Source: Bosea sp. F3-2 (GTDB taxonomy: Bacteria > Pseudomonadota > Alphaproteobacteria > Rhizobiales > Beijerinckiaceae). From it: a stretch of DNA of 64,000 nt. The notes beneath the pieces were generated by a model, which ran no database searches, had not been told where the DNA came from, and saw only the letters and a list, made by a program, of their open reading frames with translations. The translations under genes were made by a program, and so were the position numbers. Shown piece after piece: positions 34,305-43,367 of this stretch (its first letter is position 1; every line of letters starts with the position of its first letter). Location: positions 6,041,501 to 6,105,500 of the forward strand of contig NZ_CP042331.1 of assembly GCF_008253865.1 (NCBI RefSeq). The letters are read 5' to 3'.

Positions 34305-34345
34305 TAGATCGCCGCGCGTCCATTCGGACGCGATGTGGCGATCTA
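34305..34345 (+). other. Stem-loop in the btaA leader
   Basis: TAGATCGCC (34305-34313) pairs with GGCGATCTA (34337-34345), enclosing GCGTCC ATTC GGACGC. If transcription starts just after the Pho box, this hairpin lies near the 5' end of the btaAB mRNA. No T run follows. Confidence 0.45.
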
Positions 34346-34357
34346 TCCCTTTGCTTA

Positions 34358-34405
34358 AGCATCGGATTTGCCCGGAAAGTGGCTTCCACTTTCCGGTCCG
34401 ATGCT
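34358..34405. repeat. Palindromic intergenic repeat, family D
   Basis: AGCATCGG (34358-34365) and CCGATGCT (34398-34405) enclose a perfect 11-base stem CCGGAAAGTGG / CCACTTTCCGG with a CTT loop (34372-34396). It resembles the GAGCAT...ATGCTC palindromes common in Hyphomicrobiales; a relative is at 46363-46462. Confidence 0.65.
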
Positions 34406-34439
34406 AGCAGGCCCGCCACCCGCAAAGAGAGGAAAACCT

Positions 34440-35705
34440 GTGACGCAACAGGCGATGCAAACCGCGCGCGCGGCCCGCCGCATGACGAGTTCGGGCCTGG
34501 GACTGGCCGTCCGGCGCAGCAAGACGCTGTCGAAGGCGGGCATGCTGGAGTGGCTCTTCGCCCGCGCCTTCTCTGGCCTGGTCTATCCGCAGATCTGGGA
34601 AGATCCGGTCGTCGACATGGCGGCGCTGCAGCTCAAGGCCGACGACCATGTCGTGGCGATCGCCTCCGGCTCCTGCAACATCCTCTCCTATCTGACGGCC
34701 GCGCCGATCCGCGTCAGCGCCGTCGATCTCAACGGCGCGCATATCGCGCTCGGCCGGCTGAAGCTCGCGGCTCTGGCGAAGATGGAAAAGCAGGAGGATT
34801 TCCTGCGCTTCTTCGGCCGGGCGAATGCGCGCGACAATGTCGGCGTCTACGACCGTGAAATCGCGCCGCATCTCGATGCCGTTTCGCGCGGCTATTGGGA
34901 GGGGCGAGGCCTCAATGGGCGCCGCCGGATCAACCTCTTCGCCAAGGGCTTCTATCGCTACGGCCTGCTCGGCCGCTTCATCGGCACCGGCCATGTGCTG
35001 GCGCGGGCGCTGGGCGGCAATCCGCGCGCGATGCTGGCGGCGCGCGCCCTTGCCGAGCAGCGGGCGCTCTATGAGCAGCATCTCGCGCCGGTCTTCGAGC
35101 GCAAGCTGGTGCGCTGGCTCGTGCGCCAGCCGGCCTCGCTCTATGGGCTCGGCATCCCGCCGGCGCAGTACAAGGCGCTGGCCGCCGATGGCGAGGACGG
35201 CATTCTCGGCGCGCTGAAGCTGAGGCTCGAGCGTCTGGCCTGCGATTTCGACCTGAAGGATAATTACTTCGCCCAGCAGGCCTTCGGCCGGCGCTATGGC
35301 GAAGGGGCGGATGCGGCCTTCCCGCCCTATCTGCAGCCGCAGCATTTCGCGGCGGTGAAGGAGCGGGCGCCGGGCGTCTCCTATCGCCAGAGCGCGGTCA
35401 CGGCATTCCTGGAAGACCAGCCGGCCGAGAGCTGTGACGCCTATGTGCTGCTCGATGCGCAGGACTGGATGAACGACGCTGATCTTACGGCGCTATGGTC
35501 GCAGATCACGCGCACGGCCCGGCCGGGCGCGCGGGTGATCTTCCGCACAGCGGCCGACGAGCGTCTGCTGCCCGGCCGGATACCCGCTGCGATCCTCGAC
35601 CAGTGGCATTATGAGGAAGAGCGCAGCCGCGATCTCTGCCGGCAGGATCGCGCGGCGATCTATGGCGGCTTCCACCTCTATGTGCTGAAGGGGCAGGCCC
35701 GGTGA
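34440..35705 (+). CDS. btaA: SAM:diacylglycerol 3-amino-3-carboxypropyltransferase (betaine lipid synthesis)
   Basis: 421 residues from the GTG at 34440, preceded by GAGAGGA seven bases upstream; an in-frame ATG at 34368 would start inside the family D hairpin and is less likely. A DUF3419/BtaA family protein: LVYPQIWEDPVVDMAALQL near residues 47-65, the SAM-binding HVVAIASGSCNILSYL near 68-83, VDLNGAHIALGRLKL, and NDADLTALWSQITRTARPGA. BtaA moves the aminocarboxypropyl group of SAM to diacylglycerol, giving DGHS. btaB follows with a four-base overlap. Confidence 0.92.
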   Translation: MTQQAMQTARAARRMTSSGLGLAVRRSKTLSKAGMLEWLFARAFSGLVYPQIWEDPVVDMAALQLKADDHVVAIASGSCNILSYLTAAPIRVSAVDLNGAHIALGRLKLAALAKMEKQEDFLRFFGRANARDNVGVYDREIAPHLDAVSRGYWEGRGLNGRRRINLFAKGFYRYGLLGRFIGTGHVLARALGGNPRAMLAARALAEQRALYEQHLAPVFERKLVRWLVRQPASLYGLGIPPAQYKALAADGEDGILGALKLRLERLACDFDLKDNYFAQQAFGRRYGEGADAAFPPYLQPQHFAAVKERAPGVSYRQSAVTAFLEDQPAESCDAYVLLDAQDWMNDADLTALWSQITRTARPGARVIFRTAADERLLPGRIPAAILDQWHYEEERSRDLCRQDRAAIYGGFHLYVLKGQAR

Positions 35706-36400
35706 ACGCGGCCGAGGCGCCAGCAGGCTCCGCCGCCGGGCTGATGGACCGGATCTACCGGCATCAGCGCCATATCTACGATGCCAGCCGGAAGTTCTAC
35801 CTGCTCGGCCGCGACCAGTTGATCGACGGGCTGCAGCCGCCTCCCGGCGCTACGGTCCTGGAGATCGGCTGTGGCACCGGGCGCAATCTGATCCGGATCG
35901 CGAGGCGTTACCCATCCTGCGTCTGCTACGGGCTCGACGTCTCCAGCGAGATGCTGGCGACGGCGCGCGCGTCGGTTGCGAAGGCGGGTTTGGAAGATCG
36001 CATCCGGCTCGCCCAGGCCGACGCCACCGATTTCTACCCGCAGGCGCTGTTCGGCCTTCAGGGCTTCGACCGGATCGTGATCTCCTACGCGCTGTCGATG
36101 ATCCCGCCCTGGCAGGGCGTCGTCGCCGAGGCGCTACGCCGCCTCAATCTGGGCGGCTCGTTGCACATCGTCGATTTCGGCGATCAGAGCGGGCTGCCGG
36201 CGGCCTTCAAGGTGGTGTTGCTGCGCTGGCTCGCGTTGTTCCATGTCATGCCGCGCGAAAATCTGCCGGGGACGGTGAAGGCGCTTGCGGAAGCGGCCGG
36301 GGCCGAGTGCCGGCTTGGCGCGCCGTATCGCGGCTATGCGGTGCATGCGGTGGTGAGAAGACGGGGCGAGGAAAGGGCGCAGGGAACCCCTCTCCTGTAA
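35702..36400 (+). CDS. btaB: SAM-dependent methyltransferase, betaine lipid N-methyltransferase
   Basis: 232 residues. Its start (GTGA) overlaps the btaA stop. Class I methyltransferase with motif I VLEIGCGTGRNLIRIARRYP near residues 51-70, acidic CYGLDVSSEML near 79-89 and VISYALSMIPPWQGVVAEAL. The N-terminal LMDRIYRHQRHIYDASRKFY is characteristic of BtaB. It trimethylates DGHS to DGTS, a phosphorus-free lipid that replaces phosphatidylcholine in phosphate-starved cells. Function rests on family and operon with btaA. Confidence 0.92.
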   Translation: MNAAEAPAGSAAGLMDRIYRHQRHIYDASRKFYLLGRDQLIDGLQPPPGATVLEIGCGTGRNLIRIARRYPSCVCYGLDVSSEMLATARASVAKAGLEDRIRLAQADATDFYPQALFGLQGFDRIVISYALSMIPPWQGVVAEALRRLNLGGSLHIVDFGDQSGLPAAFKVVLLRWLALFHVMPRENLPGTVKALAEAAGAECRLGAPYRGYAVHAVVRRRGEERAQGTPLL

Positions 36401-36463
36401 GGGACAGGGGTGAGGTGTAAGCCGTTTCGGGGCGGAGCTGGCGCTGATGCGGCCGTAGCGAAT

Positions 36464-36622
36464 CCTTCTCCCCTTGCGGGAGAAGGTGCCCCGAAGGGGC
36501 GGATGAAGGGTCGCACCGCCCTTTGTCGTTGAGCTCGGCTGAAGCGTCGCGCGGCAGTCGTTGCGAGACCCCTCATCCGTCACGGCTTCGCCGTGCCACC
36601 TTCTCCCGCAAGGGGAGAAGGG
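36464..36622. repeat. Long palindromic intergenic repeat, family B
   Basis: Begins CCTTCTCCCCTTGCGGGAG and ends CTCCCGCAAGGGGAGAAGG, with GGATGAAGGGTC/GACCCCTCATCC arms nested inside. Second copy of the element at 23373-23531; both lie at gene ends between convergent genes. Confidence 0.75.
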
Positions 36623-36667
36623 TTTCCCGCGCCTGATGGGAGGGAGGCCCGCTCCTGAAGCCCGCGC

Positions 36668-37231
36668 TCAATGCCGGGTCTCGGTTTCCGTCTCGCGTTC
36701 CTCCGCCTCATCGACGCGGATCGCCGACTTCTTCGGCATGCCGATGATACGACCGATCGTGGCCGGCCGCGGCATCATGCTGTGCGCCGCCTTCATCAAG
36801 GCGAGATTCGCGAGGATGTCGGCGGGAAAGGGCACGACCCTGCGATGGACCATGTCGACATGCAGCGACAGGTTCTCGCTCGTCGCGGCGAGCCAGCCCT
36901 CATGGGCGTGGCGCATCTCCAGATAATAGTGCAGGCGCTTGTCGTCGAAGCTGATCAGCTGGGCGGTGACACGCACGAGGTCGCCGTCGGTCAGCTCACG
37001 CTTGTAGAGGATGTGGCATTCCGCGGTGAAGGTCGAGGCGTGGCGTGTCTCGACATAATCCCGCGTCAGGCCGACCAGCGAGAAGACTTCGTCCACCGCA
37101 CGGTCGAACAGGACATGGTAATAGGCCATGTTGAGATGGCCGTTATAGTCGATCCATTGCGGCTCGACCCGCATCGCCGACGAGACAAAAGGCGAGAAGA
37201 AGAGCGCCAGAGCGCGTGTGTCATTCGTCAT
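36668..37231 (-). CDS. Hotdog-fold thioesterase
   Basis: 187 residues with a GGGAGGG RBS before the ATG. The 4-hydroxybenzoyl-CoA-thioesterase-like motif WIDYNGHLNMAYYHVLFDRA near residues 26-45 (D-x-x-G-H-x-N with the catalytic aspartate region) is clear, then FTAECHILYKRELTDGDLV. It would hydrolyse an acyl-CoA in the cytoplasm; the substrate is not predictable, though similar proteins occur in carnitine catabolism operons. The carboxyl tail is charged (EEERETETETRH-like). Confidence 0.88.
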   Translation of the reverse strand: MTNDTRALALFFSPFVSSAMRVEPQWIDYNGHLNMAYYHVLFDRAVDEVFSLVGLTRDYVETRHASTFTAECHILYKRELTDGDLVRVTAQLISFDDKRLHYYLEMRHAHEGWLAATSENLSLHVDMVHRRVVPFPADILANLALMKAAHSMMPRPATIGRIIGMPKKSAIRVDEAEERETETETRH

Positions 37232-37434
37232 GATCGCCCTCCCTGTCAGGCGCCTCGTTCAAGGGGCGGCCGCAGAAACGCGGCTGCCCATTTCGTCGTC
37301 TCATGATCTACTATGCATCGTTCGCAACCAGCGTCAGTATCTTGGCCCGGCGAATAAAGCCGGATCATGTCGGACCGTAACCGATTGCGAAACCGAACTG
37401 TTCCAAGTCTAAGCGTCAAAACTGGATCTTGACA

Positions 37435-38874
37435 ATGAGCCTGCCAGCCACCGCCTCTCATGACAGCCCTGTCCCTGCCGCAGCGCTGCCCCCGTCGCCG
37501 GAAGCTGTCGCGGCCGTGACGCAGGCGCTGGCCGCGCGCTTCGGCAATCGGCTCGTCACTAGCCTGGCGGTACGCCAGCAGCACGGCCACACGCTGACCT
37601 GGATCCCGAACCTGCCGCCGGATGCGGTGGTGTTTCCGCAGAATACCGCGGAAGTCTCCGAGATCGTGAAGCTCTGCGCCGCCCATGCCGTGCCGGTCAT
37701 CGCCTTCGGCACCGGCACCTCGCTGGAGGGCCATGTCAACGCGGTCTATGGCGGCGTCTGCATCGACATGTCGCAGATGAAGCGGATCATCGCCGTCCAT
37801 GCCGAGGATCTCGACGTGGTGGTCGAGGCCGGCGTCACCCGCAAGGAGCTCAACGAGCATCTGCGTGACCAGGGCCTGATGTTCCCGATCGATCCGGGCG
37901 CCGACGCCTCGATCGGCGGCATGGCGGCGACGCGCGCTTCCGGCACCAATGCGGTCCGCTATGGGACGATGAAAGACAATGTGCTGGCGCTGAAGGCGGT
38001 GATGGCCGACGGCTCCGTCGTCAAGACCTCGACGCGGGCCCGCAAGACCTCCGCGGGCTACGATCTCACCCGCCTGCTCGTCGGCTCGGAAGGCACGCTC
38101 GGCATCATCACCGAGGTGACGCTGAAGCTGCACGGCATCCCGGAGGCGATCGCGGCCGGCGTCTGCCCCTTCCCGTCGGTAAAGGCGGCCTGCGACGCGA
38201 CGATCCTGACCATTCAGACCGGCCTGCCGGTCGCGCGCATCGAGCTCCTCGACGACGTGATGATCCGCGGCGTCAACCTGCACGCCAAGCTCGGCCTGCC
38301 GGAGACGACGATGCTCTTCGTCGAGTTCCATGGCACGGAAGCCGGCGTCGCCGAGCAATCCGAGCGCTTCGGCGAGATTGCGGCCGAGTTCGGCGGCGGC
38401 CCCTTCGAATGGGCGACCAAGGCCGAGGACCGCTCCAGGCTTTGGCAGGCGCGCCATGACGCCTACTGGGCGGCGAAGGCGCTCCGGCCTGGCTTCGACT
38501 CGGTCGCGACCGATGTCTGCGTGCCGATCTCGCAGCTCGCCGAATGCGTCGAGGAGACCAAGCGCGATATCGAGGAATCCGGATTGATCGCGCCGATTGC
38601 GGGCCATGTCGGCGACGGCAACTTCCACACGCAACCGCTGGTCGATCTCAACGACAAGGCCGAGGTCGAGCGGGCCCAGGCCTTCATCGACCGGCTGGTG
38701 AAGCGTGCTCTCGCCATGGGCGGCACCTGCACGGGCGAGCACGGCGTCGGCCAGAAGAAGATCAAGTATCTCGAGCAGGAGCACGGGGCGGAAGCGCTCG
38801 CGGTCATGCGGACTCTGAAGCGTGCGCTCGACCCGCAGAACATCCTCAACCCGGGAAAGATCATCGTCCTGTGA
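37435..38874 (+). CDS. FAD-linked D-lactate/glycolate dehydrogenase (GlcD-type)
   Basis: 479 residues from ATG 37435. FAD-binding type 4 oxidoreductase: PQNTAEVSEIVKLCAAHAVP, IAFGTGTSLEGH near 94-105, GADASIGGMAATRASGTNAVR and YGTMKDNVLALKAVMADG. The C-terminal substrate domain holds the metal/substrate motifs HVGDGNFHTQ and GTCTGEHGVGQKK, ending ALDPQNILNPGKI. Closest to D-lactate dehydrogenase (cytochrome) or GlcD; no glcE/glcF genes follow, so a stand-alone D-2-hydroxyacid dehydrogenase passing electrons to cytochrome or quinone is more likely than a glycolate oxidase complex. Confidence 0.9.
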   Translation: MSLPATASHDSPVPAAALPPSPEAVAAVTQALAARFGNRLVTSLAVRQQHGHTLTWIPNLPPDAVVFPQNTAEVSEIVKLCAAHAVPVIAFGTGTSLEGHVNAVYGGVCIDMSQMKRIIAVHAEDLDVVVEAGVTRKELNEHLRDQGLMFPIDPGADASIGGMAATRASGTNAVRYGTMKDNVLALKAVMADGSVVKTSTRARKTSAGYDLTRLLVGSEGTLGIITEVTLKLHGIPEAIAAGVCPFPSVKAACDATILTIQTGLPVARIELLDDVMIRGVNLHAKLGLPETTMLFVEFHGTEAGVAEQSERFGEIAAEFGGGPFEWATKAEDRSRLWQARHDAYWAAKALRPGFDSVATDVCVPISQLAECVEETKRDIEESGLIAPIAGHVGDGNFHTQPLVDLNDKAEVERAQAFIDRLVKRALAMGGTCTGEHGVGQKKIKYLEQEHGAEALAVMRTLKRALDPQNILNPGKIIVL

Positions 38875-38989
38875 CATCGCATCCGCTTGCGCCGCCCGCT
38901 CGCTTCGCTGAAACGTCGTGATCTTGCCGCGACTTGCGGGCAAGGTGGAGCAGGCCTCGGCGCTGACCGTCATTGCGACGGAACACGCC

Positions 38990-39084
38990 CGTCATTCCGG
39001 ACAAGCCGCGAAGCGGCGCCGATCCGGAATCCATCGAAGGGCGCTGCGCTCTACGATGGATTCCGGGTCAAGCCCGGAATGACG
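38990..39084. repeat. Palindromic intergenic repeat, family A
   Basis: CGTCATTCCGGACAAGCCGC at the left and AAGCCCGGAATGACG at the right; nearly identical over its length to the core at 12292-12386. It sits upstream of the AsmA gene. Confidence 0.75.
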
Positions 39085-39161
39085 GCATGGTTCGGTGCAA
39101 GGTCAGGACAGACTAGGAACCGGAGCGGTTCCACCATGGCGACAGGAATAGAAAGCGGACG

Positions 39162-42100
39162 TTGCGTGAAAGCCTGACAGTTCTGGCCGGCCTGCTGGTA
39201 CTGGCGCTGCTGGCGGCCCTGGTCGGCCCCGGCTTTGTCGATTGGCGCGCCTATCGTCCGCAGATCGAGGCCAGGCTGAGTGAAGCGCTGGGCGTGGAGA
39301 CGCAGATCGGCGGGGCGATCGGCCTGCGCCTGCTGCCGTCGCCGCGCATCTCCCTTGAAAATGTCCGGATCGGCAATAGCGACGGCACAACCAGCACGGC
39401 GATGGCCGAGCAGGCGACCGTCGAGCTGGCGCTCGCCGCCATGGCGCGCGGGGAGTTCCGGTTTTCGGAGGTCGAGATCGACGGGGCCACGATCACGCTT
39501 TCCCTCGACGAGACGGGGGCGATCCGCCTGCCCGAACGGACCGGCAAGGGCCTGCCGGCGGAAGCGCGGCTCGACAGGTTGCGGATCAGCCGTTCGGCTC
39601 TGATCTGGCGCGAGCCGGGCAAGCCGGCGGTCGCACTGGCGCCGATCGCCGCGGAGGTTTCCGCCGTCAGCTTTGCGGGGCCCTGGCGGTTCGAGGGCGA
39701 GGTGGCGGGCGCGTCCCTGCGCGTGACGACGGGCGAGCTGGAAGAGGGCGGCCGGCTGCGTGCCAAGGCCTTCCTCACCGGCGAGGATCTGCAGCTCAAT
39801 TTCGACGGCTCGCTGGTCCTGCCGACGGGGCCGGGGCGGGTCGCCGTCGAGCTCGACGGCGCCTTCGGCCTGTCGCCGGGCGGAGCGGTCTCGCTGTCGG
39901 GGCGGGTCAAGGGCGGCGGTCGCCAGCTCGACCTTGCCGGTCTTACGCTGGACCTTGCCGGCGGTGCAGCGAGGCTGGAGGGTGAAGGACAATATCTGCC
40001 GGGAACCGGAACCGGCTCTCTGGCGCTGCGGGCTCGCCGGCTCGATGCCGATGCGCTGGCGGCGGCGCTGGCGGAGCGCCAGGGCTTCGAGCGGGCGCTG
40101 CAGGGCCTGCCGGGCGCTCTCGATATCGGCCTCGACCTCGATCAGGTCATCTGGCGTGGCGAGGATTTTTCGACATTTGCGCTGCGCGGACGGCTGCATG
40201 ACGGCGGACTGGGCGATGCTTCGGCCTCGGTCCGCGTAGCCGGCGCCTTGGTCGGGGCGAGCGGCAGTCTGGGCGCCAAAGGGGCGTCGGGCCGCATCAA
40301 CCTCAAGGCGGATGATGCGCGGCGCGTTGCGCTGGTTCTGGCCAGGGCGGGACTCGACCCGGCCATGGCCGATTTCATTGCCGGGCTCGGGCGTATCGAT
40401 GCCGATGCGGTCGGCGCTTGGGCGTCGGGGCGGATCGCGTTCCAGCGGTTGCTGGTTGCGGGTTCATCCGGCTTGCGGCTCGACGCTTCCGGCGAGGCCG
40501 GGCCGACCAGGCTCGCCGCCAAGGCGACGGTCAGCGGGCTTGCGCTCGACACGCTGCCACCGGGGACGAGCTTCAGCGGGTTGTTCAGGCAGCGCGATAT
40601 CGCGCTCGACCTGACGCTCGCCAATGCGCGCTTCCGCAATGCTCCGCCGGGTTCGGCCAGCCTCGATATCCGCCGCGAGGGCGATGTCTGGCGATTGAGC
40701 CGGCTCTCGGTCGACGGTTTCGGCGGCGTCAACGTCACCGGAGCAGGCTCGCTGCTGGCTGAGGGCGGGGAGATCTCGGGACGGGTCCGTGCGCCGCGTT
40801 TCGAGACCCTGACGGCACTGGCCGGGCCGCTGCTGCCGGATGCGGCCGTGCAGGCGTTGATGCGGGCGGGAGAGGGGGTAGCACGGCTGGACACCGGCTT
40901 CCGCCTGACGCGGGCGGCCTCGGGCGAAACCGCGCTCTCGGCCGAGGGCAACGCCGCGGCGGGGAAGCTGACGGTCAAAGGCCAGCTCGACCGTGCGGGA
41001 AACTGGAGCCGCACCACCCTGGGCTTCGATCTCGCCGACCGGCGCCAGGCCTTCACGGCGCTTGGCCTGCCCGCGCCGATGCAGGGCGGTGCTGGCCGGC
41101 TCACGCTCGACATCGACAAGGGCCGCATGGTCGGCTCGCTGGCCGGGCCGGGGCTGTCGATCGTCGTTGAGGATGGTACCGGGCAGATGCAGGTCTCGCT
41201 GCAGGCCGAAGGGCCGGGCCAGGTTCTGGCGGAGGGGCCGGCGCGGCTGTTGCCAGACGGCGTGCTCGATGCCCATGCGCGGCTGCAGGTGACCAGCGAG
41301 GCGGTTCGGCTCGACGCCGTCGCAGCCAATCTTGGTGGCATGGCAGCCAGCGGCTCGTTCACCTTGCCGCGCGATGGGCGCTACACGGGACGTTTCGCGA
41401 TTCCCGCCGCCGATCTGCGCCAGCTGATCGCGACGGCTCTGGGGCCGGCGCCGCTGGCGCCCGGATCGATCTGGTCCACCGCGCGGTTCGGGAGCGTCGG
41501 CGAGTTGCCGGAGTTCGACATTGGGGTCGAGGCCGGCTCGCTCGCAGTCTTCGACGGTGGGACGATCCGTAATGCGAGCTTCACGTTGCGTTCGGATCAG
41601 GACGGGCTGAGGGTCGAAGACATCAAGGGAGCCTTCGGCGGAGGCCAGGTCACAGGCCGCCTCGGCCTGCGCCGTGATGGTGGGCTCGCCCAGCTCAATG
41701 GACGCCTCGGCTTGACGGCGATCGACGTCGTGGAGCTGACCAAGGGCGCTGTCGGCGGCAAGGCTTCGGGGCAGGTCGAGTTCGGTGGATCGGGCGAGAC
41801 GCCGGCCCGCCTGATCGCGGGCCTGAGCGGGGCCGGCAGCCTGTCGCTCACTGGCACGCGCCTCGCCCGTTTCGATCCGAATGCTTATGCCCGCGTCATC
41901 GCCAGCACCGGGGAGGATGCCTCCGAGAGCGATGCCTCGCGTCTGCAGGACCGGCTGGCTGAAGCGCTCGATCGCGATGCCTGGGCGCTCGGCGACGTCA
42001 CCTTGCCGTTCACGCTGGCGGGCGGACTCATCCGGCTGCAGCCATTCAGCTTCGAGCGCAACGGCTTGCGGGCGGAGGCGAGCGGCATCGTCGATCTGCG

Positions 42101-42728
42101 CGCGCTCAATGCCGATCTCCGGCTCGGCCTCAAGCCTATCGGCGCGCTGCCGAAGGGCTGGCCCGGCGATGCGCCGCAGATCGGGATCGCCTGGCGTGGC
42201 CCGCTCTCGAACCTGCGACGGGAGAGCGATGTCAGTGCGCTGTCGAACACGGTGGCGGCGCGGGCTCTGGCGCGCGAGATCGAGCGCGTCGAAGCCTTTG
42301 AGGCGGATGCGCGCGAGCGGGCGACGCATGCGCGGCGGCTCAGGGCCGAGCGCGAGATGCGCGAGAACGAGCGCAAGCTCAACGAGTTCCTGAAGGTGCA
42401 GGAGGAGACCCGCCTCGCCGAGGAGAAGCGGCAGGAAGAGCTGCGACGGGCCGAGGAGCTGCGCAGGCTAGCCGAGGAGAAGCGGGCTGAGGACGCCCGC
42501 AGGGCGGAGCAGGCGCGCATCGAACAGGAAGTACGTCGGCGCATCGAGGCCGACGAGCGCGCCCGGGCCGCGGCCGAGCGCGCCGCTGTACAGACTACTC
42601 CCGCGCCTCAGCAACAGCCGGGGCCACTTGTCCTGCCGGGTGCGCCGCGTACCAGCTCTCCGGAAGGCGCCGTTCAGCAGCCGGCCCCGCCGCTGCAGAT
42701 CCTGCCGGGCGCGCGGCCGCGCAATTGA
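39162..42728 (+). CDS. AsmA family envelope protein
   Basis: 1188 residues from a TTG start at 39162 (GAAAGCGG upstream). An N-terminal membrane anchor (LTVLAGLLVLALLAALVGPG) precedes the AsmA start VDWRAYRPQIEARLSEALGV and LLPSPRISLENVRIGN. A long beta-rich middle follows, then the AsmA C-terminal region (SLTGTRLARFDPNAYARVIA). The end, from about 1030, is a charged coiled coil rich in EERRAEE-like repeats, then a Pro-rich tail. AsmA proteins are thought to bridge the periplasm for lipid transport or outer-membrane assembly; the added coiled coil is common in Hyphomicrobiales. Confidence 0.9.
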   Translation: MRESLTVLAGLLVLALLAALVGPGFVDWRAYRPQIEARLSEALGVETQIGGAIGLRLLPSPRISLENVRIGNSDGTTSTAMAEQATVELALAAMARGEFRFSEVEIDGATITLSLDETGAIRLPERTGKGLPAEARLDRLRISRSALIWREPGKPAVALAPIAAEVSAVSFAGPWRFEGEVAGASLRVTTGELEEGGRLRAKAFLTGEDLQLNFDGSLVLPTGPGRVAVELDGAFGLSPGGAVSLSGRVKGGGRQLDLAGLTLDLAGGAARLEGEGQYLPGTGTGSLALRARRLDADALAAALAERQGFERALQGLPGALDIGLDLDQVIWRGEDFSTFALRGRLHDGGLGDASASVRVAGALVGASGSLGAKGASGRINLKADDARRVALVLARAGLDPAMADFIAGLGRIDADAVGAWASGRIAFQRLLVAGSSGLRLDASGEAGPTRLAAKATVSGLALDTLPPGTSFSGLFRQRDIALDLTLANARFRNAPPGSASLDIRREGDVWRLSRLSVDGFGGVNVTGAGSLLAEGGEISGRVRAPRFETLTALAGPLLPDAAVQALMRAGEGVARLDTGFRLTRAASGETALSAEGNAAAGKLTVKGQLDRAGNWSRTTLGFDLADRRQAFTALGLPAPMQGGAGRLTLDIDKGRMVGSLAGPGLSIVVEDGTGQMQVSLQAEGPGQVLAEGPARLLPDGVLDAHARLQVTSEAVRLDAVAANLGGMAASGSFTLPRDGRYTGRFAIPAADLRQLIATALGPAPLAPGSIWSTARFGSVGELPEFDIGVEAGSLAVFDGGTIRNASFTLRSDQDGLRVEDIKGAFGGGQVTGRLGLRRDGGLAQLNGRLGLTAIDVVELTKGAVGGKASGQVEFGGSGETPARLIAGLSGAGSLSLTGTRLARFDPNAYARVIASTGEDASESDASRLQDRLAEALDRDAWALGDVTLPFTLAGGLIRLQPFSFERNGLRAEASGIVDLRALNADLRLGLKPIGALPKGWPGDAPQIGIAWRGPLSNLRRESDVSALSNTVAARALAREIERVEAFEADARERATHARRLRAEREMRENERKLNEFLKVQEETRLAEEKRQEELRRAEELRRLAEEKRAEDARRAEQARIEQEVRRRIEADERARAAAERAAVQTTPAPQQQPGPLVLPGAPRTSSPEGAVQQPAPPLQILPGARPRN

Positions 42729-42848
42729 GAGCGTGGTTCAAGGGCTTCGCGACCTGAATCCGATTTCCTTCACAAGTATTTGAAATCTCGTGCTTTGTGC
42801 GCGCCGATGGGGTGCTTCACTTCGCTCCTCGCCATGACGGGAGGCTCT

Positions 42849-43001
42849 TCCCCACCCCCTTGTGGGGAGGGGATAGGGGTGGGGGTCGGACGACTGGGTG
42901 CGGCGTATCGAAGTGAGGCGGCGCCGGTCGAGCGAGATGTCGGACCCGTCACCAAGCGGCACCACCCCCACCCCCATCCCCTTCCCACAAGGGGGAGGGG
43001 A
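42849..43001. repeat. Long palindromic intergenic repeat, family C, in a 411-base gene-free gap
   Basis: CCCCACCCCCTTGTGGGGAG at the left and CCTTCCCACAAGGGGGAGGG at the right, with inner GGGGTGGGGGTCGG-type arms facing CCACCCCCACCCCC. Distinct in sequence from families A and B. The rest of 42729-43139 holds short inverted repeats (CCGCCGGCCGGCGG) but no convincing gene. Confidence 0.7.
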
Positions 43002-43139
43002 GTCGCGCGCGACCATCGCGATTGCCTGTTGCACCGCTAGCCGTCCCCATTTTCCGCTCTCTGTCCGTTACATCCAGCGCCCGCCGGCCGGCGGCCGATG
43101 CTCCGCTCGCAATGACGGCGGAAGCGGATCGGGTTGTGT

Positions 43140-43367
43140 TCAGCTCCGTTCCCCGGCCAGCTTGCGGTAATGCGCGAGAGCGTGGAGGCGCAGGGCCGCG
43201 GAGAGGTTGATGTCGCCGCGCGCAGTATCGATCTCGGCGATCAGGACGGAGAGGCTGCGCCCTTCGCCGGCCGCGATCTCCTTCAGCGCCTCCCAGAACG
43301 CGTCTTCCAGTGAGACGCTGGTGCGATGGCCTGCGATGCTGAGGGAGCGCTTGCGCTCCGCGCTCAT
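43140..43367 (-). CDS. Ribbon-helix-helix domain protein
   Basis: 75 residues. RKRSLSIAGHRTSVSLEDAF followed by WEALKEIAAGEGRSLSVLIAE fits the RHH_4 family: a short strand for DNA contact, then two helices with the G-R-S turn. Its ATG overlaps the stop of the DUF4169 gene (ATGA), so it is the last gene of the sspB-fumC-DUF4169 operon. Conserved in this position in Hyphomicrobiales to my knowledge; target unknown. Confidence 0.85.
   Translation of the reverse strand: MSAERKRSLSIAGHRTSVSLEDAFWEALKEIAAGEGRSLSVLIAEIDTARGDINLSAALRLHALAHYRKLAGERS

Noticed and set aside
42849..43001. Repeats as a possible CRISPR array
   Set aside because: These are single palindromic elements, not regularly spaced direct repeats with unique spacers, and no cas genes are present.
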